Below are positions 14,622 through 22,038 of a stretch of 64,000 bases of DNA, piece by piece (positions within the stretch are counted from its first letter, which is position 1; each line of letters starts with the position of its first letter). This DNA is from Alteripontixanthobacter maritimus (GTDB lineage: Bacteria > Pseudomonadota > Alphaproteobacteria > Sphingomonadales > Sphingomonadaceae). Where the stretch lies: NCBI RefSeq assembly GCF_003340475.1, contig NZ_QBKA01000002.1, positions 939,501 to 1,003,500 on the forward strand, written 5' to 3'. The notes under the pieces were generated by a model. The model was not told where the DNA came from, did no database searches, and worked only from the letters and a program-made list of their open reading frames with translations. The position numbers were made by a program, and so were the translations under genes.

Positions 14622-15626
14622 ATGTCCAACCGCCGCAAACTGGCAAACAGGCTGGCCGCGCTACTGAAGAAATATGACAGAGAGATTGAGCGGACCTTCC
14701 TGCAAGCCGTGCAGGATAAGGCCGCATCGATCAATCTGGCGGAATTGACCAACGCGATTGAAGCTCGTGATTTAAACCGGGCGCTTCGGATTGCCGGGCT
14801 GACACGGGCGGAACTGTACCCGTTCGATGCCGAGATAAACGGCGCTTACGTGGCAGGTGGCCAAACCATCCCGGAAGCCGCACCAGCCTTTGCGCTGAAG
14901 TTCGGTTTCGATGGTCGGGCAAGCCATGCGGCAGAATGGGCAAGAACGCATGTAGGCGGGCTTGTGACGGACATTGCGGACGAACAGGTGGAATTACTCC
15001 GCGAGACGATTGCAAAGCAGTTAGAGGCTGGTGAGGCCCCTCGCAGTGTTGCGGTTCGCATTGCAGGGCGGACAACCGGCGGGAAACGCCAAGGTGGTTT
15101 CATCGGATTGTCGCGGTCTCAGATCGGCTATCTGGCGAATGCGCGGCAGGAACTAGAGGAACTGAATGGGGAATATTTCACCCGCAAGCTTCGCGACAAG
15201 CGGTTCGACGGAATTGTCCGCAAAGCCATCGCGACAGGCAAGCCGCTATCCGTGGCCGACGTCGAACGCATCGCTGGCCGATATAGCGACCGAATGCTGA
15301 AGCATCGGGCTGATACGATAGCGCGGACGGAAAGCATTACGGCACTACGCGCTGGGCGGCGCGAAGGAATGCTGCAAGGTATCGAAGCCGGGGCCATTCG
15401 GGCCGATCGGGTGAAGCGGATATGGGACAGCAGTGGCGATAATCGCGTTCGCGCCGATCATCGGGCGATGGACGGGCGGGAGGTGGACGGCATGGATACA
15501 CCATACACCCTCCCTGACGGGAGCCGAATGTTGTTCCCAGGAGACGCCTCATTGGGAGCTCCAGCCAGTCAGACGGTGGCCTGTCGGTGCTATGAGGTGT
15601 TGGAGATAGATTGGCTCACGCCGTGA
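14622..15626 (+). CDS. Phage minor head protein (MuF / SPP1 gp7-like)
   Basis: The protein has 334 residues. The C-terminal half carries the MuF-domain hallmarks: HRADTIARTESITALRAGRR, WDSSGDNRVRADHRAMDGRE, and the terminal CRCYEVLEID metal-binding-type cysteines. The N-terminal part is helical. MuF proteins are carried in the head in few copies and assist DNA ejection or assembly. Unusually, the gene is far from the portal gene, after the adaptor. Confidence 0.88.
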   Translation: MSNRRKLANRLAALLKKYDREIERTFLQAVQDKAASINLAELTNAIEARDLNRALRIAGLTRAELYPFDAEINGAYVAGGQTIPEAAPAFALKFGFDGRASHAAEWARTHVGGLVTDIADEQVELLRETIAKQLEAGEAPRSVAVRIAGRTTGGKRQGGFIGLSRSQIGYLANARQELEELNGEYFTRKLRDKRFDGIVRKAIATGKPLSVADVERIAGRYSDRMLKHRADTIARTESITALRAGRREGMLQGIEAGAIRADRVKRIWDSSGDNRVRADHRAMDGREVDGMDTPYTLPDGSRMLFPGDASLGAPASQTVACRCYEVLEIDWLTP

Positions 15627-15636
15627 GGATCAGAAT

Positions 15637-15825
15637 ATGATTTATGTGACTACACGAGATATTGTCATCGCGGCGGGAACGGCACTCAAAGCGCCGCCTG
15701 TCGCTAGCACGCGCTGGGGTAAGGATTACAAAGCCGTCATAGCTGACGGCCGCGACAACACGGTCTATTTCACTGCCGATGTCCATGAAGCATTGGCGAG
15801 CGGGCTATTGCGCAAAGCTGATTAG
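15637..15825 (+). CDS. Small hypothetical neck-region protein
   Basis: The protein has 62 residues with GAGGATCAGAAT before ATG 15637. The opening IYVTTRDIVIAAGTALKAPP and a following beta-rich pattern suggest a small all-beta fold. Its stop is directly followed by the GTG of the next gene. No family is recognised. Confidence 0.6.
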   Translation: MIYVTTRDIVIAAGTALKAPPVASTRWGKDYKAVIADGRDNTVYFTADVHEALASGLLRKAD

Positions 15826-16224
15826 GTGAACGACAACCGTAAGTTCGTCGCTGACGTTGCCGCATTCGCAGACAAGACCGCAGATCAAATGCTGCGGGTC
15901 GCCAAGCAATCAATTCAGGACGTGGTGAAGCAAGCGCAAACGCCGGTCGGCAAGGGTGGCGATATGCCGGTCGATAAGGGCTTTCTCCGCAACAGCCTTG
16001 TAACCAGCGTTCGCGGTTCAACCGCCGGTGAAGGCGCAAGCAGCTTTGTTTTGGGTTTGTCGTCCATGGAATTGGGCGATCCTTTCAGCGTGGCATGGAC
16101 TGCCGACTATGCGATCCCTCGGCACTACGCTGTCGGTGTAGGCCAAGGCGGGGGATTGTGGCGCGATAAGGCAGCACAGCGGTGGCCTGGTTACGTGGCG
16201 AAGAATGCAAGGATGGTCCGATGA
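15826..16224 (+). CDS. HK97 gp10-like head-tail joining protein
   Basis: This 132-residue protein starts with GTG 15826 immediately after the previous stop. The N-terminal helix (FADKTADQMLRVAKQSIQDV), MPVDKGFLRNSLVTS, and the ending DYAIPRHYAVGVG with WPGYVAKN follow the layout of gp10-like neck and tail-completion proteins (GXLRNS motif, then the Y-A-xx-H stretch). It probably joins the neck to the tail. Confidence 0.75.
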   Translation: MNDNRKFVADVAAFADKTADQMLRVAKQSIQDVVKQAQTPVGKGGDMPVDKGFLRNSLVTSVRGSTAGEGASSFVLGLSSMELGDPFSVAWTADYAIPRHYAVGVGQGGGLWRDKAAQRWPGYVAKNARMVR

Positions 16225-16610
16225 ATGCAATCGAAAAGGCCATCGGACAACACCTCGCTGGAATGACCAACTGCCCACCGATCGCATGGCCTAACAAGGA
16301 CTTCACGCCGAACGGGACTTACATCGAGTTTCGCCATGCTCCGAACGAACGCAGGGACGATACCATAGACGCCGCAGGAGCCTATCAGATTGGGCTGGTG
16401 CTGCTGACAGTCGTATCGGCCAAGGACGTATTTACCACTGCCGCGAACGACACTGCCAGCGCGATTATGGACCGCTTTCCCAAAGGTCTGCGACTTACCG
16501 CAGGCGGAGAAACCGTCTTGATCTACGATCCAGTTAGCCCCGGCACGGGTTTTCCCGATGGCGCTTATTGGCGGCAACCTCTGACCGTTCCGTATCTGAC
16601 CGAGGACTAA
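16221..16610 (+). CDS. Tail terminator (DUF4128-like)
   Basis: The protein has 129 residues from ATG 16221 (ATGA overlap). The order helix, strand (GTYIEFRHAPN), AYQIGLVLLTVV, helix (AANDTASAIMDRFPKGLRL), and a final YWRQPLTVPYLTED matches DUF4128-type proteins that cap the tail tube and join it to the head. The gp10-like gene upstream and the tube gene downstream support this. Confidence 0.78.
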   Translation: MNAIEKAIGQHLAGMTNCPPIAWPNKDFTPNGTYIEFRHAPNERRDDTIDAAGAYQIGLVLLTVVSAKDVFTTAANDTASAIMDRFPKGLRLTAGGETVLIYDPVSPGTGFPDGAYWRQPLTVPYLTED

Positions 16611-16612
16611 CC

Positions 16613-16753
16613 ATGACAGTCAAGATGAAGAACAAGCGTTTCCCTCACGGGGAAGCGAACGTGAAGTTGCGTGAAGTTTCGACTTGGGAAGCCGCCGGAT
16701 GGGTAGCTGTTCCCGATACCAAACCCTCCAAGAAAAAAGGTGACGACAAATGA
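16613..16753 (+). CDS. Small basic protein before tail tube gene
   Basis: This 46-residue protein from ATG 16613 is coupled to the tail tube gene by ATGA at its end. It is rich in Lys and has one aromatic block (STWEAAGWVAVPD). This resembles the small ORFs found beside tail tube genes; no function is known. Confidence 0.55.
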   Translation: MTVKMKNKRFPHGEANVKLREVSTWEAAGWVAVPDTKPSKKKGDDK

Positions 16754-17229
16754 CCGGCTCGCATATCGGAAAGACCATTTACGTATCTGGTGCAGCACCA
16801 GCGACCAACGACGCGGCAGGCTTTGCTGGCCTTGCTTGGACGAAGGTTGAAGGTGTCCAGACACTCCCTCAGCTAGGTGTAAGCCACTCGAATATCGACG
16901 TTTCCGATCTGGAAACCGGCTTTGCAAAAGGCATCAAAGGTGAAGGTTCCGGCAACGACAGCACGGCATCCTTCCGTAATGTCGAAGGTGACGCAGGGCA
17001 GGAATTGGTGCGGACACTGGCAAATGCGGGCGGTGATGAAGGTGTTGCTTCCATCCGTATTGTGAAGGGCAGTGGACCGGATCAAGCGCCCGCCACCGGC
17101 GATCCCGTGGAGTACGCTCATGGTTATCTGCACAGCTTCATTCGCAACCAGGGCGACAGCACGACATATGAAGGCTTCAGTGTGAACTTCAAGCAGAACG
17201 CGCTGCCTGTCGATGCGACGGAGGCATAA
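16750..17229 (+). CDS. Major tail tube protein
   Basis: The protein has 159 residues. The order of segments fits tube proteins of the lambda gpV type: N-terminal IGKTIYVSGAAPATNDAAGF, central VSHSNIDVSDLETGFAKGIK, NDSTASFRNVEGDAGQELV, and C-terminal YAHGYLHSFI with a final GFSVNFKQN strand. It is followed by the chaperone pair and tape measure, the standard neighbours. Confidence 0.86.
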   Translation: MTGSHIGKTIYVSGAAPATNDAAGFAGLAWTKVEGVQTLPQLGVSHSNIDVSDLETGFAKGIKGEGSGNDSTASFRNVEGDAGQELVRTLANAGGDEGVASIRIVKGSGPDQAPATGDPVEYAHGYLHSFIRNQGDSTTYEGFSVNFKQNALPVDATEA

Positions 17230-17232
17230 GGT

Positions 17233-17718
17233 ATGGATTTCGACACCCTTGACCTTCGCAATGCCGAAGATGAGGAGTATTGGCTGCATCTGAGGCACGG
17301 CGAAACCAAACTGTATGCCGATATGGATAAGCAGGAAGGTCCGTGCCGTGTGCGCGTGGCCTCTCCCGCCAGTAACGGTGTCGAGCCTGTCATGAAGTCT
17401 GTGCAGCGGTCTATCGGCCGGCAGGCTGCGCTATCCGATCAGCTTGCAAACGCGGTGAACCGGGAACAGCGAAGGACCGCCGAAACGCGCCTCGATCAGG
17501 CCGAAGAACAGACCCAGAAGGCGGTTCAGACCTTTCTCAACACGGTCATTCTCGATTGGGAAAACATTGAGAAGGGCGGAAAAAAGCTGACGTTTTCGAA
17601 AGAGGCGTTGGCGGACATGACCGAACCGAAGGCCCCGCTTTCTCGTCTGGTAATGACCATCGTTGAAGATATGGGAAAACTGCACGACCCTTTTACCGAA
17701 CCCGACGGAGGCTCCTGA
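17233..17718 (+). CDS. Tail assembly chaperone (gpG-like)
   Basis: The protein has 161 residues and lies between tube and tape-measure genes, the fixed place of tail chaperones in siphoviruses. It has an acidic N-terminus (DFDTLDLRNAEDEEYWLHLR) followed by long helices (EQRRTAETRLDQAEEQTQKA). Codons GGA AAA at 17674-17679 are part of an in-frame GGGAAAA slippery heptamer. A fraction of ribosomes could shift to the -1 frame, which is open to 18047 and would give a 271-residue longer form. Confidence 0.85.
   Translation: MDFDTLDLRNAEDEEYWLHLRHGETKLYADMDKQEGPCRVRVASPASNGVEPVMKSVQRSIGRQAALSDQLANAVNREQRRTAETRLDQAEEQTQKAVQTFLNTVILDWENIEKGGKKLTFSKEALADMTEPKAPLSRLVMTIVEDMGKLHDPFTEPDGGS
17673..17679 (+). 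other. Programmed -1 frameshift slippery heptamer
   Basis: The sequence G GGA AAA (zero-frame codons GGA and AAA) has the X XXY YYZ form used for -1 slippage and is close to the GGGAAAG of lambda gpG-gpGT. After slippage the -1 frame has no stop from 17679 to 18045-18047. The zero frame ends 39 bases downstream. Confidence 0.82.
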
Positions 17719-18047
17719 CTTTCGCGGAACAATCAGGGTGGCTTTTGGCCAAACCTGAGGGCTGCCCTGAAAGTCGAACGGAGATATTCGGCCACCGCTT
17801 GCCTGATTTGCCTCCCGGTGAAAGCCTGCCAGATCATTGGCGCGAAGTGGGTTACGCCATGCGATCGCCAACCGGCGATGTGCAGCCGTTCACATGGTCT
17901 GAAATTGACGCTTACAGCCGGACGGCCGGGGCGAACCTTACTGCGTTCGAAGCCCGATGCCTGATGGATATGAGCCGGGCTTACGTTCGCGGCATAACTG
18001 ATACCCGTCCCCTTAGCATAGAACCGATGGAGCGCGATTATGACTGA
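17679..18047 (+). CDS. Tail assembly chaperone extension (gpT-like, -1 frame)
   Basis: This 122-codon frame is open from the slippery site and overlaps the tape-measure start by ATGA. The visible stretch LLTFAEQSGWLLAKPEGCPE has no good independent start; only a TTG at 17745 exists. That agrees with production as a fusion to the upstream chaperone. The part after it (FTWSEIDAYSRTAGANLTAF, then EARCLMDMSRAYVRG) is helical, like other gpT-type tails that contact the tape measure. Confidence 0.82.
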   Translation, partial: TARPFYRTRRRLLTFAEQSGWLLAKPEGCPESRTEIFGHRLPDLPPGESLPDHWREVGYAMRSPTGDVQPFTWSEIDAYSRTAGANLTAFEARCLMDMSRAYVRGITDTRPLSIEPMERDYD

Positions 18048-20439
18048 CTTCGCGAAGCTGGTTCTTGATGCTGATACCAAGGGTCTAAAGAACGCCGAAA
18101 AGGATCTGGACAGCGTATCTCGCAAGGCGGGAACTGTCGCGTCCGAAGTAGGCACAAAAATGCAGTCGATGGGCAAGAAATTGACCGTCGGCGTGACTGC
18201 TCCGCTAGCCCTGTTCGGGAAGGCTTCAATCGACGCGGCGGCGGATGCGGTCGAGCTGCAAGGCATGTTCGACACGACCTTCGATGACATGTCGAAATCA
18301 ATGAACCGGTGGGCCGAAACAACCGGAAACGCATTGGGGCGGTCTACGCAGGAACTACAGCAAGCGTCTGCGGTGTTCCAAGGATTTTTCAAAGACAGTT
18401 TCGACCCGAAACAAGCGGCGGAAATGTCCAAGACATTCACGGTCCTTGCCCAGGATGTAGCAAGCTTCAAGAACCTGTCGAACGATGTTGCCCAACAAAA
18501 GATATTTAGCGCGCTAACGGGCGAAACCGAAGGCCTGAAAGCTCTTGGTGTGGTTATCAATGACAATGTGATGAAGCAGAAGGCCATGGAAATGGGCCTC
18601 GGCAACAGCACGGCCAAGCTGACCGAACAGCAAAAGGTTCTGATCCGCGCGACCTTGCTGCAGGAGAAATTCGCAGACGCATCGGGGGACGTTATCCGTA
18701 CCCAAAGCAGTACGGCCAACCAGATCAAGCGGGCTGAAGCTGCGTGGGAAGAATTAAAGGTCACATTCGGCGACAAGCTTCTCCCAGTTATTACACCCTT
18801 GATTAGCGGCCTTGCCGGATTGCTGGACAAGTTTTCGAAACTGCCGTCGGGTGTACAGACTGCGATTGTGGCTGTTGCTGGGTTTGCAGCCGCTCTTGGG
18901 CCTATCCTCATGATTGTCGGGCCAATAGTTAAAGCCATGGCTCCATTCCTAGGAACCTTGAAGGCTATCGGGGCGACACAGGGTGGATTGGTCGCGGCCA
19001 AAGCAGGCGTAGCTGGCATCGCCAGTGCATTCGGACCGCTCGTTATTGCCGCCGGTGCTGCGTATCTGATCTGGAAAAACTGGGACGACATAGCGCCGCG
19101 CCTACAGCCGATAATCGACCAGCTTATGGCGGTTGGCGAGGGGTTGGGGATCGTAGAGGGTAAGGCCGGCCGAACGTCCGAAGAACTGGCGAAGAACGAA
19201 GGCTGGCGAACTCTAGGCGAGGGGTTGCGGGGCGCATCGGACGGCCTGCAAAGGCTGGCTGACGACTTCGACAAGATGAATGAGCGTAATGCTGCATCAG
19301 CACGTGCGCGCAATGAAAGTATTATCGACGGGTTTGTTTCACTCACCGAAAAAATGAACGGTATTGCAGGGAACATAAAGGCCGTTCTTGCAGGTCTGGC
19401 GACGTCGGCGGTCGCATCGATGAATAAGATGGTGGATGGCATTCAAAGCGCGGTCACGAGCCGTTTGAATGCGGTATGGCAAGGCGCGCTGGAAAAGATC
19501 GAGACAGTTCGCGCGGCGTTTTTCAACCTTTGGGACAAGGTGACACGCCGGTCTTACATTCCCGACATGGTGAATGACATTGCTGCCGAAATGGCTCGTT
19601 TGGGCAGCGTAATGGTGAACCCTGCTACACAGGCAGCCCGCACTACTACCCAAGTCATGCGGGATATGGCGAGCGACGTAAGCGGCATCCTAGACCGGCT
19701 GTTTCCTGAAATTCGCAAGGCCATGACGTTTCGCAGCGAAATGGCCTTGCTGGAAGCGTCCAACCTTGCTCCGCAAGCGAAAGAGGAAGCGCAATATCGC
19801 CTGCGGAAAGAAAACCTCGGCCTGAACAGCAAGGTTGGGTATTCGTTTGATCTGCCCAGTGGCGGACCCAAAGCATTGTCGCTTGAGGAAATGGGAGCAG
19901 GTCTCGCTAAGGGTAAAAAAGCCCTCCTAGCGTTCGGAGATACAGCCCGCGTCCAGACGGTTCGCGTAGGCCAATCGTTCAAAGATATGGCTGACAGCAC
20001 CATGAGTGCGCTTCAGAACATGTTGGGCGCGATCAAAGGGGGCGGTTTTCTCGACATATTGGGTGCGGCGGTCGGTTTGTTCACGCAGCTTGGCAGCACC
20101 GGGCTATTCGGAAAGGGATTGGCTGCCAACCTCAACAAAGTCCCGGCTTATGCTGGGGGAACAGACTTCCATCCCGGCGGTCTCGCGATGGTCGGGGAGC
20201 GGGGTCCTGAATTGGTGAATATGCCGCGCGGAACGACTGTTACGCCCAATAGCCAACTACAGAACGCCGCCAACTCCAATCTGAAGATCGAAGTCTTTGC
20301 CAATAATAACGGTTTTGGCGCGATGGTGCGCGATACGGCAGGAAGTGTCGTGGCAGAGGCTTCACCCGGTATCGCCGGAGCGGGCGCACAGATAGCAGGC
20401 GCACAAGCGTCACAACAGCGTTCGAGGCGTCTGCGATGA
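18040..20439 (+). CDS. Tape measure protein
   Basis: The protein has 799 residues. The N-terminal 250 residues are long amphipathic helices (GLKNAEKDLDSVSRKAGTVA and KSMNRWAETTGNALGRSTQE). A hydrophobic core with several membrane-like helices occupies about 265-350 (VQTAIVAVAGFAAALGPILM). The C-terminal segment has YAGGTDFHPGGLAMVGERGP, the common tape-measure motif. It sets tail length and may form the DNA channel across the inner membrane. It is the largest gene of the tail block. Confidence 0.92.
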   Translation: MTDFAKLVLDADTKGLKNAEKDLDSVSRKAGTVASEVGTKMQSMGKKLTVGVTAPLALFGKASIDAAADAVELQGMFDTTFDDMSKSMNRWAETTGNALGRSTQELQQASAVFQGFFKDSFDPKQAAEMSKTFTVLAQDVASFKNLSNDVAQQKIFSALTGETEGLKALGVVINDNVMKQKAMEMGLGNSTAKLTEQQKVLIRATLLQEKFADASGDVIRTQSSTANQIKRAEAAWEELKVTFGDKLLPVITPLISGLAGLLDKFSKLPSGVQTAIVAVAGFAAALGPILMIVGPIVKAMAPFLGTLKAIGATQGGLVAAKAGVAGIASAFGPLVIAAGAAYLIWKNWDDIAPRLQPIIDQLMAVGEGLGIVEGKAGRTSEELAKNEGWRTLGEGLRGASDGLQRLADDFDKMNERNAASARARNESIIDGFVSLTEKMNGIAGNIKAVLAGLATSAVASMNKMVDGIQSAVTSRLNAVWQGALEKIETVRAAFFNLWDKVTRRSYIPDMVNDIAAEMARLGSVMVNPATQAARTTTQVMRDMASDVSGILDRLFPEIRKAMTFRSEMALLEASNLAPQAKEEAQYRLRKENLGLNSKVGYSFDLPSGGPKALSLEEMGAGLAKGKKALLAFGDTARVQTVRVGQSFKDMADSTMSALQNMLGAIKGGGFLDILGAAVGLFTQLGSTGLFGKGLAANLNKVPAYAGGTDFHPGGLAMVGERGPELVNMPRGTTVTPNSQLQNAANSNLKIEVFANNNGFGAMVRDTAGSVVAEASPGIAGAGAQIAGAQASQQRSRRLR

Positions 20440-21020
20440 TCGAACTGCCTGCCACACCGGCACCGAACGGCATTAGCCCTACTTTGCTGGATTATGGGTT
20501 CACGCAGCGCGGGGCTTCGTCGCTTAGGGTGGACCGCGCAGGTAGTCGCTACAGGTTCGAGGTTTCCTATCCGCCCATGCCAGCGGACCGGGCGCGTGAG
20601 TTTACAAGCCGATTGCAGCGGGCGAAGTCGGAAGGCTTGCAGATCGACATTCCGCTGCTGGGAGTGTCGCAAGGCCTACCGGGTGCGCCGGTCGTCAATG
20701 GCGCGGGACAAGCGGGTAAGGTGCTGGCTCTGCGCGGGCTGACACCGGGTTACATCGCCAAGTCCGGGTTCTGGCTGACTGTCGTTGAAGCCGATGGCAC
20801 GGCGTATCTTCATTCGGTTGCCCAAACTGCGGTTGCTGATGCCATCGGCCTTGCTTCGGTCGATATTGTGCCACCTTTGCGTGCTCCGTTTGCTGATGGT
20901 GACCGCGTGGAGCTGGCGCGGCCCTTCGTGCAAGGTTTTCTGGATGGCGATGAGTGGGGCTGGGCTGTTCCAATTAATCGCTTAATTGCTGTCGGCTTCA
21001 TGCTGGAAGAATTCAAGTGA
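20436..21020 (+). CDS. Distal tail protein candidate
   Basis: The protein has 194 residues, coupled by ATGA to the tape measure. The N-terminal half is beta-rich (SLRVDRAGSRYRFEVSYPPM). The C-terminal half has IAKSGFWLTVVEADGTAYLH and ends in VGFMLEEFK. Proteins with this pattern follow the tape measure in siphoviruses of this type and are thought to form the distal tail ring. Confidence 0.72.
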   Translation: MIELPATPAPNGISPTLLDYGFTQRGASSLRVDRAGSRYRFEVSYPPMPADRAREFTSRLQRAKSEGLQIDIPLLGVSQGLPGAPVVNGAGQAGKVLALRGLTPGYIAKSGFWLTVVEADGTAYLHSVAQTAVADAIGLASVDIVPPLRAPFADGDRVELARPFVQGFLDGDEWGWAVPINRLIAVGFMLEEFK

Positions 21021-21625
21021 GGCAAATTGGCCTTACCGGGCTTTTGCGAATTGAACTGCCGGAGCAAACGATACGTCTGTGCGATGGGGGGTTTTTCCAG
21101 TTTGAAGGCGAGATATACCAGAGCGCGGACGACACCTTTGGTACGATCGGCGGGGTGCAGTCTTTAAGCGAAGGGGTTGGCGATAGCGTTCCTGCCCTGA
21201 ACCTGTCGCTGTTGCCGTCCAATGATGCCCCGCCGGGTGTGCTGTCGAAGCCGGGTTATCAGACCTCGCGCGTGCGATTCTGGCTGGCTGAATACGATGT
21301 GCAGACCGGGGCCATAACCAGCGCCGATGTGCAGTTTGACGGGCAGGTCGACCAAACCGTTCTGAGTATCGCCACCGGCAGCCGCGAGGTGGCCGTATCA
21401 ATTGTCAGTCTGGCCGAACGGTTGTTCGAGGGAAATATCGGGAACACGCTGAACCCGTCCTGGCACAAGAGCATTCACCCCGGCGAAACGGGACACGACA
21501 ACGCAACCGGCCTGTCGCGGCAAGTGGCATGGGGCATTGAAAGCCCCGGCAGCGGTGGAATGGGCAAGGGCCGCAAGGATGGCGGCGGATCGACGCAGCC
21601 AAGCCGGAACGTCCGGATATACTGA
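21017..21625 (+). CDS. Tail tip protein (DUF2163-like region)
   Basis: The protein has 202 residues, starting with GTG 21017 and overlapping the previous stop. Beta-rich N-terminal part (IGLTGLLRIELPEQTIRLCD); later SRVRFWLAEYDVQTGAITSA and a long beta segment ending in SIVSLAERLFEGN. This is the layout of tail-tip hub components. A Gly/Lys-rich tail (GSGGMGKGRKDGGG) ends the protein. Confidence 0.65.
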   Translation: MRQIGLTGLLRIELPEQTIRLCDGGFFQFEGEIYQSADDTFGTIGGVQSLSEGVGDSVPALNLSLLPSNDAPPGVLSKPGYQTSRVRFWLAEYDVQTGAITSADVQFDGQVDQTVLSIATGSREVAVSIVSLAERLFEGNIGNTLNPSWHKSIHPGETGHDNATGLSRQVAWGIESPGSGGMGKGRKDGGGSTQPSRNVRIY

Positions 21626-22038
21626 TGGAACTGGAACGCCGCCGGGTCGCAACCGAAAAGACGCTGACCCGGTATCGCGGGAAAGCGTTCGACTGGAAAA
21701 CAGGCGTAACCTGCGTTCACCTCGCCCGCGTGCACCTGAAGAATATGGGACACAAGCCGCAGACGATGCCCCGCGTGCGAAGTGCGCTGGCGGCAAAGCG
21801 CGCATTGAAAGATAACGGGTGGGACAGTGTACAAGCGATGCTGGACACCATGCTGCCTCGCATCGCGCCTGCGCAAATGCTGCTGGGCGATCTGGCGGTG
21901 CTGCGAGGGGATTCCGGACTGGACGCGGTGTTTATCTGTGCCGGACCTTTGAAGGTGTTCGGGTGGCGTGAGGATGCGCCCGAACTCGTCGTTCTGGACA
22001 TCGACCTTACCGAAATATCGGCAGCGTGGAGGGTTTGA
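21625..22038 (+). CDS. DUF6950-like tail-tip protein
   Basis: The protein has 137 residues, coupled by TGATG. The stretch RYRGKAFDWKTGVTCVHLAR, then HLKNMGHKPQTMPRVRSAL, fits the DUF6950 family. There a Cys-His-type pair recalls NlpC/P60-like tail peptidases occupying the same gene position. The putative catalytic Cys is in TCVHLAR. The family usually lies just before the central tail protein, as here. Peptidase activity is unproven. Confidence 0.7.
   Translation: MELERRRVATEKTLTRYRGKAFDWKTGVTCVHLARVHLKNMGHKPQTMPRVRSALAAKRALKDNGWDSVQAMLDTMLPRIAPAQMLLGDLAVLRGDSGLDAVFICAGPLKVFGWREDAPELVVLDIDLTEISAAWRV

Noticed and set aside
17733-19442. A 569-codon open frame on the minus strand opposite chaperone and tape-measure genes
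   Set aside because: It is a mirror of strongly coding plus-strand genes, is Ser/Arg/Pro-rich as expected for an antisense frame, and has no phage-like features.
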